Assembly: GCF_000340215.1 (NCBI RefSeq)
Contig: NW_006921538.1
Span: forward strand, 3,143,869 to 3,207,868
Direction: 5' to 3'
DNA: 64,000 nt
From: Pseudocercospora fijiensis CIRAD86
Lineage: Eukaryota; Ascomycota; Dothideomycetes; Mycosphaerellales; Mycosphaerellaceae
In this document: positions 1 to 10,965 of the stretch, one piece after another
How the letters are laid out: the number at the start of each line of letters is the position of its first letter
Numbering within the stretch: position 1 is the first letter of the stretch
Position numbers and translations under genes: made by a program
Notes under the pieces: generated by a model
The model's input: only the letters and a program-made list of their open reading frames with translations
Databases searched by the model: none
What the model was told of the DNA's origin: nothing

Positions 1-3000
1 CTGAACCTGAAGGCATTTGGACGGCGCAAGTCCTCAGGCAACGCCTTGGACCTTGGGCTCCCGGCCGACGCGGGTGGAACTGCCCCGTCAGAACAGTCCA
101 GCTTTCGCGTGCTCGAGAGGCAAGACAAGAAATCCGTTTCATACAACAATGAGAAGCCGCATCGCCCCTTCGCTTCGCCGCTGAACACGCTGCGAGGAAA
201 GTCGGTCGACGATCTGGGACGCGCGCCGAAAGCGTCTGCGGGCACATCGACAAGGAACCATTCCGCCTGGCCGCTCAACGCCGCTAGAGGCAGCGGCGGC
301 ACCACCAACTCAGGCTCAAGTGGCTTCTACGAGAGCTCCGGCGCCTCGGCAAGACACAGTTCGACTTCCACCCTGCCCAGCAGCCTGGACCAGGACAAGA
401 CTCCTGAGGACGACGACCTGTACCCCGTGCGCAAAACCCACACCACCACGGGCATGTATCGGACAGTGCCTCCCAATGCAGACGAGCCTCCACCCCCGCC
501 AAAGTTCACTTCCAGAGCATTGAGGACCTTCTCCTTCGGAAACAAGCACAATCGAGGAGCATCCAGGGATAACGATGTGCCTCCGCTTCCTCCACTACAC
601 ATTGACTCCGCTCCCTCCCTTCCACCTCTACCCATGCAGCCAACGCGCTCTCACAGCCCCTTCAGAGAGCGAGCGATGACGAACAGCAGCTACGCCAGCA
701 CCGCCGTGCCACCGAGAACCGAGCTTAGATTGGACGATCCGGACTTCGGCAACGACGACTTCGGCAGCATGTTTGAAAGTCTCAAGAAGGAGCCAGCGTG
801 GGAACCGTCACCAATAAACACCTTCCACAGAACGGTAAGCATGACGGTGGATGCAGCGGAGAACTGATGAGTGCTGATCAGCGACTAGGAATCCGAACCC
901 ATGTATCCGCCAAGGACACATTCCCGGAATGCCCTCACCCCATCACCGAATCCTCAAAACATTTCGCGCAAGAACAGCAACTCACCCTATTCTTGTGACG
1001 ATGAGAGCTCCAACGATGGTCTCCTCCACAGTCCAGCTCTCAGTTCTCCTGCGCTTCCGGACGGCGGTCCGAGCGGAACCGTTAGAAATGGAATTACCCA
1101 AGCTTTCCTTGGCAGTTCCAAGTCTGGTTACTCGCGCGTTCCTGAACGCTACACTTCTCCTGGCCCCGAACACGATTCACAAGAAAGCCTCTCAGGCTTA
1201 ATGATTGGCAAGCCCAAGGAGAAAGAGCGTGCATATCCAAACCGACAAGCACACGTCGAGGATGAAGATCGTTGGGTGAGAAAGGTTGAGTTGAGAGATG
1301 GGCCTAGCCCACAATTGTCAACCTCCTCGAACAAACTCTCTGCCTCGAGTACGGGCAAGCAATCACTAGCCGGACCTTCTCGCGGTGGTGCTATTTCACC
1401 TAGCTCCGCCGGAGACTCTGCTCTTCTTGAGTCTAACACTACTACACCACGAGCCGCTAGGAAACTCAACGTTTCTAGCGAGCACTCGATGTTCGATTCA
1501 TCCCCCAGTGCGCCAGCGTCTCGGGCCATCGGGCCAGGCGCTGGCCATCAGCGAACCGAAAGCGGTACTATCAAGAAGATGACGAAAGCACAGTTCAACG
1601 CACTGCAGAGGCAAAATGAGAGCAGTGCGGAGCAAAGCGAAGAGGAGGAACATTCTGGCGATGAGTATGATGACGATGATGAGATTGAGCGTGCAAGAAA
1701 GATGGCATCACAAAGACAGAAGCAGGAAGCCAACATGTCGGTGTATCGTCAGCAGATGAAGAAAGTGACGGGTGGAGGACCGACTGACTTGCCGTCGTCA
1801 ACAGCTTCGACTGTGCGACCTGGGCTGGATCAAAGATCGAGCTCAGCATCTGTCAATGGTGGTGGCATCGGCCTACACTTTGGCGGCATCGGCGGCGCTC
1901 CACCTGAGGCCACCCAACGCGGTAGGGAGGACGAGGACGAGGATGACGATGTCCCGCTTGGTATCCTCCAAGCACATGGCTTCCCGAGCAGCAGCAGGCC
2001 GCCAACTCAACAGGGCGAGAATGATCTTGCGCACCAGCGAAGAACATCTGCTTCTGGATCGACAGTGGTTGGCGGAGGCGCTGGGCAAGGTAATCTGCCA
2101 CCTTTCGCCCGCCGTCTCCCCGCCGATCCATACTTCGGTGCTGGCCTCGTGAACGCAAGCACACGAGAGTCTCTAGCCATGAATGGCTCGGGCGCTTCTG
2201 TTGTCGGAGTGCCTCCATCAGCACCACTGCACCCGATGCAGCAGCAGATGCCACCGTCGATGCCGCAACCGGCTCCAATGGGTCACCCTGGTGGTCTTGT
2301 GGGTGTCATCGCTGGAGAGGAGCGAGCGAGAGCCGCACGCAGAGGCAGCCCCAACCCTGCCGTTTTGATGGGACAGAACATGCCGCTGCCATCCAACATG
2401 AACATGCCACCGATGCCCCGCACCATGTCGATGGGTAATCTTCCGCCATCATCTGTTCACAATCCCAGCGGCTACCCTCCAATGCCTCCAATGCCTCTAA
2501 TGCCACAGATGGGCATACCGGGAATGATGCCAATGCAAATGCCGCAGCAGCAAGATCCTGGTTCGCAGCAAATGCAGCAACTCATGCAGATGCAGATGCA
2601 GATGATGCAGAACATGCTCACCATGCAGCAGATGCAAATGGGTCAGCCTGGATCACCGTCGCCACAGGTACAGACACCTCAACAGCAGCAACAGACCGGA
2701 GACTACCTCGGCGTTAACTTCAACCAACAGAACCGTCGAATGTCGATGGCCAGTCACGCTTCGAATCAAATTGGCCCACCTGCCAGCTTGGCCAACCAAG
2801 GTCGTTCCATGACGATGATGAGCCCGCCCTCTGGCTGGGGAAGTGCAGCCAACCCCAGTGGTCCCAGGCCGAACAGTGCCATGCCATTATTAAATGGCTA
2901 TGCGCCATCCGTCCAAGGGTTGAACCTTCCAGGCGGCGCTCCCGCGAATGGGTACGCTCCGTCGATAGCGCCCAGCGAAAGAAGCAATATCGGCCAGCCG

Positions 3001-3357
3001 TCACGCTATCGCCCTGTCGCACAAACTGGAGGGGGATCAAGAACGCAGAGCATGACTTCGAACCTCACACTTCAGGCCTTCCAGAAGCAACAGACCTCGC
3101 CAAACTTGCCGGGAACCCCATTCAATGCCAAGGAGGTGCAGACTCCTAAGCAGACCATCCGCATTGTGGACAAGCCGAAAGGCGCACCAAAAGTAGCTGC
3201 GCGACCGACGGACGATGATGACGACGATGGGTGGGCAGCTATGAAGAAATCTCGCGAACAAAAGAAGAAGTCCAAGTGGGGCTTCAAGAAGGAAAAGTCT
3301 GCGAGTCACTCTACAAACGAGCCCGCATTGAGCGAAATATACACGAATCTGGACTAG
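1..3357 (+). CDS. Large disordered protein, C-terminal part (possibly Skg3/Caf120-like)
   Basis: The frame is open from base 1, so the start lies outside the window. I read two exons, 1-834 and 889-3357. The intron 835-888 has a GTAAGC donor, a GCTGAT branch-like site and a CTAG acceptor, and joins two frames in phase 0. The protein is low complexity: Ser/Pro-rich first part, an acidic stretch (about 1,640-1,690) followed by a charged helix with the residues YRQQMKKVTG, a second acidic run leading into VPLGILQAHGFP, a long Met/Gln/Pro-rich region (2,220-2,700), and a Lys-rich end containing WAAMKKSREQKKKSKWGFKK. The VPLGIL and YRQQM blocks remind me, from memory, of the tail of fungal Skg3/Caf120-type PH-domain proteins. 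No PH domain is visible because the N-terminus is missing, so that name is tentative. The frame stays open for 43 more codons after the TAG stop (see findings). Confidence 0.75.
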
Positions 3358-4072
3358 GAGCCTGACACACCACGCCGAGCGGAGTCACGATTGTCCTCCG
3401 CACAGAGCGTTTTACGAAGCATATCTCATCGCAGCGACCGAGAAAAGGACACTGGTCCTGAGCATGTCACATCTTTCGAGACTGGATAGCCGAACGCGGC
3501 TTTTCGTGAACCTACATACTAATTTGACCTACTTCATTGTGTATAAGTGAAAGCATTGCGATGGATACAAAAGGGGAGGGGATCTTTTGGATAACGCACC
3601 TGCCCTGCTACGCATCAGGCTAGAGTCGGTGGCGTAATGTGCTTTGTCGGAAAAGGGATCTTGACATACGAGGACAGGACGTATGCTTCTACTATTGTTA
3701 AAAGCAGCATTGTTAGGGTGGATCGACCGTGGCATGCTAGATACTGTGTTAATACATTAGTTTGCAAAGAAGGACACCTCCCTCATTCCTGGATTGTGGA
3801 CGTGTTGCATTTTCGGAAGTTCACATGCAGTTCTCCGCCGATCTTGCTTAGCGTCATGCGGCTAGCCTGGCTGCTCGGACCCACTCTGGAAACGTCGTTT
3901 GCAACTTCGTCACTCACTCATTGAAAAGATTCTCTTTGAATGGGAACAACTCTGCTTGCTTCACCATCAACGCCGACTCCAGAGACTTCTCGACCCAACT
4001 CGACCTGCCACAATTTTCGCCTTAAAACCAAATATCCGCTTCCAGGGCACGTTCCTTGGAGCTGGGGGCGAC
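3358..4072. other. Intergenic spacer
   Basis: No convincing gene. The first 132 bases continue the upstream reading frame after its TAG stop. The rest is 3' region of that gene and the presumed promoter of the coiled-coil gene that starts at 4073. Short overlapping ORFs on both strands look random. Confidence 0.5.
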
Positions 4073-4975
4073 ATGGCTGGTCAACAAGAACTTCCATATC
4101 GGCGTCGAGATCTCATTGACACGCGCAAACGCCAACGCTCTGCAAGCCCTACACCCATACCTAACAAGATGGCGCGCGCAATCCCAGGCGATGCCGAACT
4201 CCGCCGCATCGTCTATGGTCACCGCATCCCAAACTCCATCTTTGAGCGACTCGAATCTCGCTGGATCGAGTTGAAGGATGAGGCGGCTAAACACGCGAGA
4301 GATGCGGCCAGCAACGCGAAAGAAGCCTCCAAGTCCGCGGCTCGAGGCATCGAAATCGGAAAACGTTGCAATCAGATTCATGATTTGAAAACTGAGATCG
4401 AGGGGAAGGAGAAAGTGATGCGAAAATTACAGGAACGTAATGGGGAGTCTGGCAAGTTGAGGGCGGAGAAGAAGGATTTGGAGGAGTTTATTGAGACTCA
4501 GAATCAGTTGATTGAAATTGGGACGAGTGCGTTGAGGGATCAGAGGATGAAGGTTGGGAGGTTGGAGGAGGAGAATGAGGGGTTGAAGGGTAGGGTGGAG
4601 GAACTTGAGACGGAAAACGGTCACTTTCAGGATCTTGTTGGTCAGATGGGTGAGGCGGAAGGTGAGGAACTTGTGGGGCTTGCGCTTGAGGCTCAGGCGA
4701 TGAGGACGTTGGGGATGGTGAAGGGGCTTCAGAGGGAGGTTGAGGAGAAGGATGCGAGGGAGGCCAGGCGAGTGGAGGAGATTGTCAGGTATGAACAGCA
4801 GATTCTTGAGGAGCGAAGGAAAGTCACGGAGGCGGAACAGAAGAAGCAGGAGCAGGCTAAGCTTATTGAGGAGTTGAGGGAGGAGGTTGAGGCTGCAAGG
4901 CTGAAGGCTAAGGAAGCTGAGAATATTGCTGAGGAAGAGGGACGGTTGATTAAGAGGTTGTTGGAGCTGAAGTAG
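4073..4975 (+). CDS. Hypothetical coiled-coil protein
   Basis: A 300-residue reading frame without visible introns. An in-frame ATG exists upstream at 3899, but the stretch from there to 4073 has no protein-like character, so I start at MAGQQELPYRRRD. After a basic, Ser/Pro-containing head of about 35 residues comes a short block (LRRIVYGHRIPNSIFERLE). From about residue 60 to the end the protein is almost continuous heptad-like helix rich in Glu, Lys, Arg and Leu. There is no signal peptide or membrane segment. No enzymatic or named structural domain is recognisable. The next gene downstream is also a long coiled-coil protein of similar composition, so the two may be distant relatives or functional partners; that is inference only. 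Confidence 0.7.
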   Translation: MAGQQELPYRRRDLIDTRKRQRSASPTPIPNKMARAIPGDAELRRIVYGHRIPNSIFERLESRWIELKDEAAKHARDAASNAKEASKSAARGIEIGKRCNQIHDLKTEIEGKEKVMRKLQERNGESGKLRAEKKDLEEFIETQNQLIEIGTSALRDQRMKVGRLEEENEGLKGRVEELETENGHFQDLVGQMGEAEGEELVGLALEAQAMRTLGMVKGLQREVEEKDAREARRVEEIVRYEQQILEERRKVTEAEQKKQEQAKLIEELREEVEAARLKAKEAENIAEEEGRLIKRLLELK

Positions 4976-5842
4976 GGGGCGGTGGAAGGGAGTGCTCGTG
5001 TGCATGATTACAGCATGAGTTGAGTTGGATTTATAGCCGATCGCATGACATCGAAAGGCGCACAGGACCTGGGAACAAGACAAAAACTTGCATAGTTGCG
5101 AGACCTGAACTGGATCGAGGTACCCAGAACAAGTCTCGAGCTTTCGGGAGATGCAGGTATCTTCCCAGCTCGATAGATCACGAATCCATATCAATGGCGA
5201 GATCACGCAAGGAAGGTCGAAGTCGCTTTCGGAGCGGCAGATATAGTATCTGCAACCTTGAACCGCGACCTAGGAGTCGAAGAGAGTACCCTTTACCAAC
5301 GACTTTAACCCAAATTCCACAGCTATCCTCAATGCGAGCAGATCACGTTGATATCGATCGATATGTGTACTATGATGTGTTGTGAGCAGCACAGTCCTGG
5401 TCATAAACGATCGGAAGAGATTGGCCATCATGGTTGTTCATGATGATGATCATTCTCATGCACGGGTATCATAGAGCTTGTATCATGACCATGAATGACA
5501 CAAGCTCAGCAACAATTCGCGTGTGCCGAAGAGCTATATCAGAGGTATGGAAATCTCTCAAGAGCGGAACAACAAGCTGAGGACGGAAACTGAAGATGCC
5601 ACATCACATGCAAGCTGAGCTTGCAAATGTGGCAAGAGCTTGCCGTAGAAGCATTCACTTCAACATCAGCCAATTGCCAAAACTCACTCTTCAACGCCAA
5701 GCTCTGCAATCTCTTCTTCTCGACATCAAACGTCAACACCCTTCCTCGACACAATATCCATCGACAAACACCAGGCGCTTCTGACTTCAACTCACATAAC
5801 ACAGTCCAACACACTCACAACTCGTCAGACACTCCATTGCGC
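4976..5842. other. Intergenic spacer
   Basis: No supported gene. The frame of the downstream coiled-coil gene is open back to 5621, but this part is His/Asn/Ser-rich and looks like 5' untranslated sequence. A small cluster of TCATGA/ATGATG-type palindromic words lies at 5,425-5,490; I see no defined function for it. Confidence 0.4.
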
Positions 5843-7513
5843 ATGGCCAACAACGCGACCGAGTGCGCAGCTTCAGTGACTATGATCTCGAGTGACGACG
5901 GTGCCGCTTCCGAGCCCGCAGCTGCGCAACAGCGTGAGGTGACTTCAGAGTGCCAGCTTGGTAGCGAATCCAAAGAGATCGCAGCCGGATCTTCAAAGAA
6001 GCCAGTCGCGATTGACGCACCTCAAGACACGTCTGACGAAACCTGTTCTGGAGACGGTCCGCAAACTGCATCTGTTGTCGGATTGGCTGAGAAGAATGGG
6101 AAGAAGAGAGCTGGGGAGGAGCATGACGAGGAGAAGCAGTCCAAGAGGGCGAAGACTGGCGAGGAGAATGGGTCTGCTCCGGGCGGTGAGAAAGCTGGAG
6201 AGACAAAGAAAGAGGAGACTTTCGAAGATCTCAGAGCTAGATTCAACTCTAAGCTCCGGAGGCACAAGGACAAGATCAATGAGCTGGAGGAGGAACTCCA
6301 TGGGGCGAGGAACAAGTTGGAGGAAGTTGAAGAGGATCGTGACCAGTGGCGTAGTGATTGCCTCGACATGAGGAAGAAAGAAGAAACCCGCATTGCCAAC
6401 AAGAAGGAAAAGGGAAAAAATGAAGAAGCCCACAGAAAAGCTGTACGAATCGAGGACAAGAAAGCTATCAGGGCAGATGTTGAGAGAGACGTGGGGGAAA
6501 GGTTCGAGAAGGCTGAAAAGAAACTCAAAGGGCAGCTGAACACCAAGGCCAAGAATTTAGGCGACGATATCGAACGCAAGCGGGAGAAGATCGAATCTCT
6601 CGCGAATGAGCTTCGGGAGCTGAAGGCAGATCACAGAGACGAGATCCGCATTCTCAAAGACAAGCTCAAAGAAGCTCAAAAGGAAGGAGGACCGAAAGCC
6701 ATGGAGAAGGTGAGGCAGAAAGACGTAGAATTGAAGGAGAAAGACAAGGAGGTTGAAGAGTGGAAGCGTCGCGGGATGGAATTGAACAACTCCATCACTC
6801 GTCTGAACTCTGAGGTCAATGCGGCCAAGACCGGAGAGCGGCAGTCTCAGGAGGCACTCGACAACACATTCCGTGAGAATCAGACCCTTCAGCAAACCCT
6901 CGCCAAGTCCAAGAGAGACCTTGCGAGCTGGAAAGCAAATGCCATGCACGCCAACAACAACGGCGAAATCCGCGAGAAGCAATTGACGGCCAAGTTCAAG
7001 CAGACCGAGGAAAACTATCGCCGGGAAGTCGACTCTCTCCAGCAGAGAGCTAAGGCTTGTGACACTTTTCAGCAGGCTAACAGGGACCTCAATCGCCAAA
7101 ACGAGCGCAACAACGAACTGCGCATCAGCAATGCCCAGAAACTCGAACTGCGCATCAGCAATGCCCAGAAACTCGCAGACACCCAAAACCAGTTGCAACT
7201 CGCTGTCATCGAGAAGGACAGAGCCCAGGCATCGGAGGAAACCCTGAAGGTAGAGCTGCAGAAGCTTACAGACGAGAACAAGAGCCTGCGCAAGGTCTTC
7301 GCTCGAGCCCAAATCTCGCCTCCTGCTGCTGTCCTCACTTCGAATCCTCCCAACTCGGTTCCCGCCAGTCCATCCAAGGACCACAACGCTGGTCTCAGAA
7401 CTCCAACGACACTGGACGACACTCGTCCCGCGGAGGAGTTTGTTGAAGCAGCACAAGACGGCAGTTCTGCTTCAAAGTCCAATGCCGCCTGGGCTTTTCC
7501 GACCGGAATTTGA
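5843..7513 (+). CDS. Hypothetical long coiled-coil protein
   Basis: The frame is open from 5621, but I choose the ATG at 5843 (MANNATECAASV), where protein-like composition begins; this gives 556 residues. The first 110 residues are acidic and disordered, with a basic cluster (KKRAGEEHDEEKQSKRAK) that could act as a nuclear localisation signal. Residues of about 120-480 form an almost uninterrupted coiled coil rich in Glu, Lys, Arg and Gln. The C-terminal 75 residues are Ser/Pro/Thr-rich and disordered. A perfect 30-bp tandem duplication (7115-7174) repeats ten residues, ELRISNAQKL, inside the coil. I do not recognise the family. Coiled-coil character resembles structural or tethering proteins, but no specific role can be assigned. 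Confidence 0.7.
   Translation: MANNATECAASVTMISSDDGAASEPAAAQQREVTSECQLGSESKEIAAGSSKKPVAIDAPQDTSDETCSGDGPQTASVVGLAEKNGKKRAGEEHDEEKQSKRAKTGEENGSAPGGEKAGETKKEETFEDLRARFNSKLRRHKDKINELEEELHGARNKLEEVEEDRDQWRSDCLDMRKKEETRIANKKEKGKNEEAHRKAVRIEDKKAIRADVERDVGERFEKAEKKLKGQLNTKAKNLGDDIERKREKIESLANELRELKADHRDEIRILKDKLKEAQKEGGPKAMEKVRQKDVELKEKDKEVEEWKRRGMELNNSITRLNSEVNAAKTGERQSQEALDNTFRENQTLQQTLAKSKRDLASWKANAMHANNNGEIREKQLTAKFKQTEENYRREVDSLQQRAKACDTFQQANRDLNRQNERNNELRISNAQKLELRISNAQKLADTQNQLQLAVIEKDRAQASEETLKVELQKLTDENKSLRKVFARAQISPPAAVLTSNPPNSVPASPSKDHNAGLRTPTTLDDTRPAEEFVEAAQDGSSASKSNAAWAFPTGI
7115..7174 (+). repeat. Perfect 30-bp tandem duplication inside coiled-coil gene
   Basis: Two identical 30-base units (7115-7144 and 7145-7174), each encoding ELRISNAQKL. 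The absence of any difference suggests a recent duplication. It adds ten residues, which would shift the heptad register by three positions. Confidence 0.9.
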
Positions 7514-7701
7514 GCTTACACGGCCAAATTGCATGATCTTTCGAAAAATCTTCCACGATCCAAACGACTTCTGAAAACCTTGGTCCCTTACGATTTCCTA
7601 ATCATCTATGTCCACCCCATCATCATCATCATCACGATCTCATCACATCACGACTAGCGAGCTAGCTAAACATGATCAAATCAAGAGAAAACAAAAAAAA
7701 A

Positions 7702-9183
7702 TCAATAATAATCCAATTCCACCCCACCCTTCTCACCCCTCACACTCGTACCCCCAATCCTCCCCCCAATCCCATCCTCCAAAGCCTCCAACCCTTCCCT
7801 TTCCAACCTCTCCTTCACCTCATCAACCTCATGCCAAACCCTCAATAAATTCCTCCCCGCGATCTTCGCACAATCTTCCTCACTCACCCCTTCCTTCAAC
7901 AGCAACTCAATCAATTTCGGGAAATCTGCCACACTCTCCAAGCCTCGCGGCGTGCTCTGAATCCCATCGAAATCCGAACCTAAGCCGACGTGGTCGTATC
8001 CGATCAGGTTCCCGATGTACGTGATGTGGGAGACGACGTGTTCGATGGTGTTCGTGGCGTCGACGTAGGCTGGGAGACCGGTTTTGGAGGCAGGGTCTTC
8101 TGTGCAGGAGATGAATTCTGGGGCGAAGTTGATCATTACGAGCGAGTTGCGTTGTTTGACGAGGTGGAGGATTTCGTCGGGGACGTTGCGGGGGTGCGGA
8201 CAGATGCTGTAGACGGAGGAGTGGCTGAAGATTGGTGGGGCGAGGCTGCCTTCCCATTTGTATTTTTCTTCGTTTGATGTCTTGTTGCCGCCTAACACGT
8301 CGCGCATGGTGTCGGGTGAGACGTGGGAGAGGTCAACGAGCATGCCGAGACGGTTCATTTCGAGGATGAGTTTTCGGCCGAGATCTGATACGCCGTGCCA
8401 GTAGGGCTTTGATCTTTGGGAGACTCCATCTATGATGACGACTGCGGCGTCGCTGTAGAGGTTGTGGCAATTCCAGTTGAGAGTGGCGTAGCGAACACCG
8501 AGTTCGTGGTAAAGACGAAGGGTGGCGACTGAGTTGCCGATTTGGTGAAGGCCTTCGATGGCGAGAGGGCTAATTAGTTTGCCGGCTTCAAAGTTGGCTT
8601 CTGCTTCTGCTGCACTTGTCGACAGCGTGAAGTATTTGGGATACTTGGCGCCGAGACGTTTGAAGAGGTCGATTTGGTCCAATGTGGCCCTCACGTAGGG
8701 TGCGTAGTTCGAGTCGGAGAAGTCGAGTCCATCTGATGGACATGGAATCCAGGCACTCCAGAATGAGCCACCGAGTTGACCTGCATCTGCTCGTGGGAGG
8801 TCGAAGTGACCAGTAAAATCGCCTTCCTCAAACGGTGCCGTGAAATTGGATTGGTATATGTGGTCGTTGTACAACGCTCGAATCAGGATTAGTAGATCAT
8901 TGTGACCGTCGATCAGCGGGTTCTCTCGTAGTATCTTGTGTGCCGTAGCTAGCTCCGCTGATGAAGCAGACGTCGTTCCACGAGCGGCCTTGGTCGAGAA
9001 GAATTCGGCCAACTTGTGTGGGTCGAAGACGGTATAGCCAAAGATTACACAAGTGAGAATGAACAACAGCTGGAAAAGGGTCCAGGTATTACTCTTGGAG
9101 TCCGCAATTGCCCGTTCCAATATCGGTGATGCTTTGTTGTCAGATTGATCTTTCTTCTTCTCGTCGGGAAAAGCTTCTGCCAT
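7702..9183 (-). CDS. Membrane dipeptidase, peptidase family M19
   Basis: A zinc dipeptidase that hydrolyses dipeptides. The 493-residue product shows the family landmarks in order: IDGHNDL (zinc ligands His and Asp), LAIEGLHQIG (the bridging Glu), VDLSHVS and IFSHSS (His ligands), and GLGSDFDG near the C-terminus (catalytic-site Asp). Residues of about 32-53 (TWTLFQLLFILTCVIFGYTV) form a hydrophobic segment with basic/acidic residues before it, which suggests a type II membrane anchor with the catalytic domain outside the cytosol. I start at 9183 because that ATG sits in a perfect GCCGCCATGG context; the frame has another ATG at 9246 that would add 21 residues. No intron is needed. It is divergent from the ILM1-like gene, with 324 bases between their starts. 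Family assignment is firm; the physiological substrate is unknown. Confidence 0.93.
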   Translation of the reverse strand: MAEAFPDEKKKDQSDNKASPILERAIADSKSNTWTLFQLLFILTCVIFGYTVFDPHKLAEFFSTKAARGTTSASSAELATAHKILRENPLIDGHNDLLILIRALYNDHIYQSNFTAPFEEGDFTGHFDLPRADAGQLGGSFWSAWIPCPSDGLDFSDSNYAPYVRATLDQIDLFKRLGAKYPKYFTLSTSAAEAEANFEAGKLISPLAIEGLHQIGNSVATLRLYHELGVRYATLNWNCHNLYSDAAVVIIDGVSQRSKPYWHGVSDLGRKLILEMNRLGMLVDLSHVSPDTMRDVLGGNKTSNEEKYKWEGSLAPPIFSHSSVYSICPHPRNVPDEILHLVKQRNSLVMINFAPEFISCTEDPASKTGLPAYVDATNTIEHVVSHITYIGNLIGYDHVGLGSDFDGIQSTPRGLESVADFPKLIELLLKEGVSEEDCAKIAGRNLLRVWHEVDEVKERLEREGLEALEDGIGGRIGGTSVRGEKGGVELDYY

Positions 9184-9507
9184 GGCGGCCTGGTCGTGTG
9201 CTTCTGAACCACGATCTATTCTGATGCTGTTCTCGCGCCAGAACATATTGAGCTATCATACCAATGCTGGCCGGCCACTCGGCAGTTCCCTTGGTGAATG
9301 GTAGGCAGGGAGGGGAGTGAGGTTAAGCATGCGGAACCTGGCGGAACTTGAAACTCCATGTCTGTGGGCAGCACCACCACCACGCGACATCTGCAGGCGT
9401 GCCTGAAAGCACAGGCAGAAGGTCTTGGCCTTGGCATAAGATTCGTACCTGCATTGAGCGTGCGACTCCATCGAACTCATCTGATCAGTGAGTGACATAC
9501 ATACAAG
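9184..9507. promoter_or_regulatory. Divergent promoter region of dipeptidase and ILM1-like genes
   Basis: The 324 bases between two divergently oriented start codons must hold both 5' regions. I see no clear TATA box or repeated operator-like site. The assignment is by position only. Confidence 0.45.
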
Positions 9508-10141
9508 ATGGGCCTGATATCGGCATTCACGCTCATCCGGACCATCTCGCTCTTCCACCTCACCGCTGCCTACTTCTTTCTCACCGCCCCGAGAGTTCTT
9601 GCTGACCAAAATGTCGTCTTTATCCTGGGCGAGTCCATGCGCATGGTGAGCGAGCTCTAAGCGACTGCAATCTTTCTGTTGCTGATACACGGCCGCAGAA
9701 TCACGCGACGTCGCTTGACAAACCAAGCGAAGCTTCAGCCTTCATCGCGATTCTTCTGGCTTTCATTGGACTGGCCGATCTGACCGCAGCATCTATGCAC
9801 GAAGAAGCAGCACTGCACTATTGGACGTCCAATGTGCCTGTCCGACTGGCGTTTTTATTCGGTCTGTCTGGCTATGTGTATCTCTTCAGAGAGGACGGCG
9901 CTTTCGGCTCGGGTTCCACTGCGAGCGCAGGCATAGGCGAGCCGTTGCAAAACAGTTTGGTGTTTACCTTTGCCTTCCTTGAGATTGCCATGTGGTTTTG
10001 GGTATGCTTTTGCGAACCTTTCTCATCTGCATCCACAGACGCTGATGTACTCGGCAGATCTTCACTAGCTTGCGTGATGAGAGACGACAATTTGCGCTGA
10101 GGAAGGCTGAAGAGCTTCAAGCGAAGGAGGACCGACTATGA
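9508..10141 (+). CDS. ILM1: ILM1-like membrane protein
   Basis: Three exons, 9508-9645, 9699-10001 and 10058-10141, joined at two introns (donors GTGAGC and GTATGC, acceptors GCAG and GGCAG), all in phase 0, giving 174 residues. The product has about four hydrophobic segments: ALIRT-type N-terminal helix, FIAILLAFIGLADLTAA, a helix ending in RLAFLFGLSGYVYLF, and LVFTFAFLEIAMWFWIF. It closes with a charged cytosolic tail (LRDERRQFALRKAEELQAKED). Length, topology and the GLADLTAA and MWFWIFTSLRDERR blocks match fungal homologues of yeast Ilm1, named for increased loss of mitochondrial DNA; Ilm1 is an ER-associated membrane protein of poorly understood role. Assignment rests on remembered family features. 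Confidence 0.85.
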
Positions 10142-10955
10142 TCCTACTTGCCATCTTCACTATATCGCAGAACAGCACGAAAGCAGCTCTCCTACGAGCA
10201 TCTTTACCCATTGTTCAACCATTCCTGCCTTCCAAGCTCTTGCAATTCTGCCCACGTTCACGCGGGCTTGTGGCGACTTTCGAGGTTGGATTTTTGATTC
10301 GCGAGTGCACGTCGGAGGGCGCTATTACAGCTCTGATTTCCTCTACGGACGCTGTCGCGCGTGGTCTCAGACTTCCGGAGAGGAAGTTGCTGTTCTTGTG
10401 GAAGGCGCCGTATAATAAGTCATTCCAAGCCCTGGCAGTGTAAAGAACTCCAGATGACGGTGTCACCATCGCGCATAAGGCCGCCAGCGTGAGTCTCAGC
10501 CTCCGGCCAGTGGCGTCGAAAATGCTCCGCCAGATGTCGCCGACGCGGTTCAAGCGAACCTTGTCTTCTCAAAATGAATCATCTGAGTGGTTCATCTCCT
10601 ATTTCGATGCCAATTTTAGCTGCCTTGGCGAAACGTTAACCCAAATCTGTCAACAGCCGCCTTTGTTCAATCATATTCGCACTTCCACCTGCAGGAATCT
10701 TTTGCAACTGAACCGCAGCTAAGTGGACGAAGCGCTTGTATAAATATATATTGACGGTCTTGGTCGGGTGTGGCGCATTTCATGATGATCAGTTTTCCGA
10801 CTCCCACATGACTCCGGCTATATATTGTTAAGCCTGATCGCATTACAAACAGAGTCCGCCTGTCACTGTCAACTCTAATAACGCAAAAAGAGCACACGAT
10901 CACAGCTCCCCGCCAGACTCAAGGACAAGGACCAGGACCAGGACCAGGTACCCAT
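10142..10955. other. Intergenic spacer
   Basis: Overlapping ORFs of about 100 codons exist on both strands (10138-10443 plus, 10215-10553 minus), but neither shows a domain, splice structure or signal peptide that would distinguish it. I treat the stretch as non-coding. A short GGACCA tandem repeat sits near 10,925-10,950. Confidence 0.4.
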
Positions 10956-10965
10956 ACCGCGGAGA

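Noticed and set aside
10138..10553. Opposed ORFs of about 100 codons as a gene
   Set aside because: They overlap on both strands, with no domain, signal or splice pattern to favour either.
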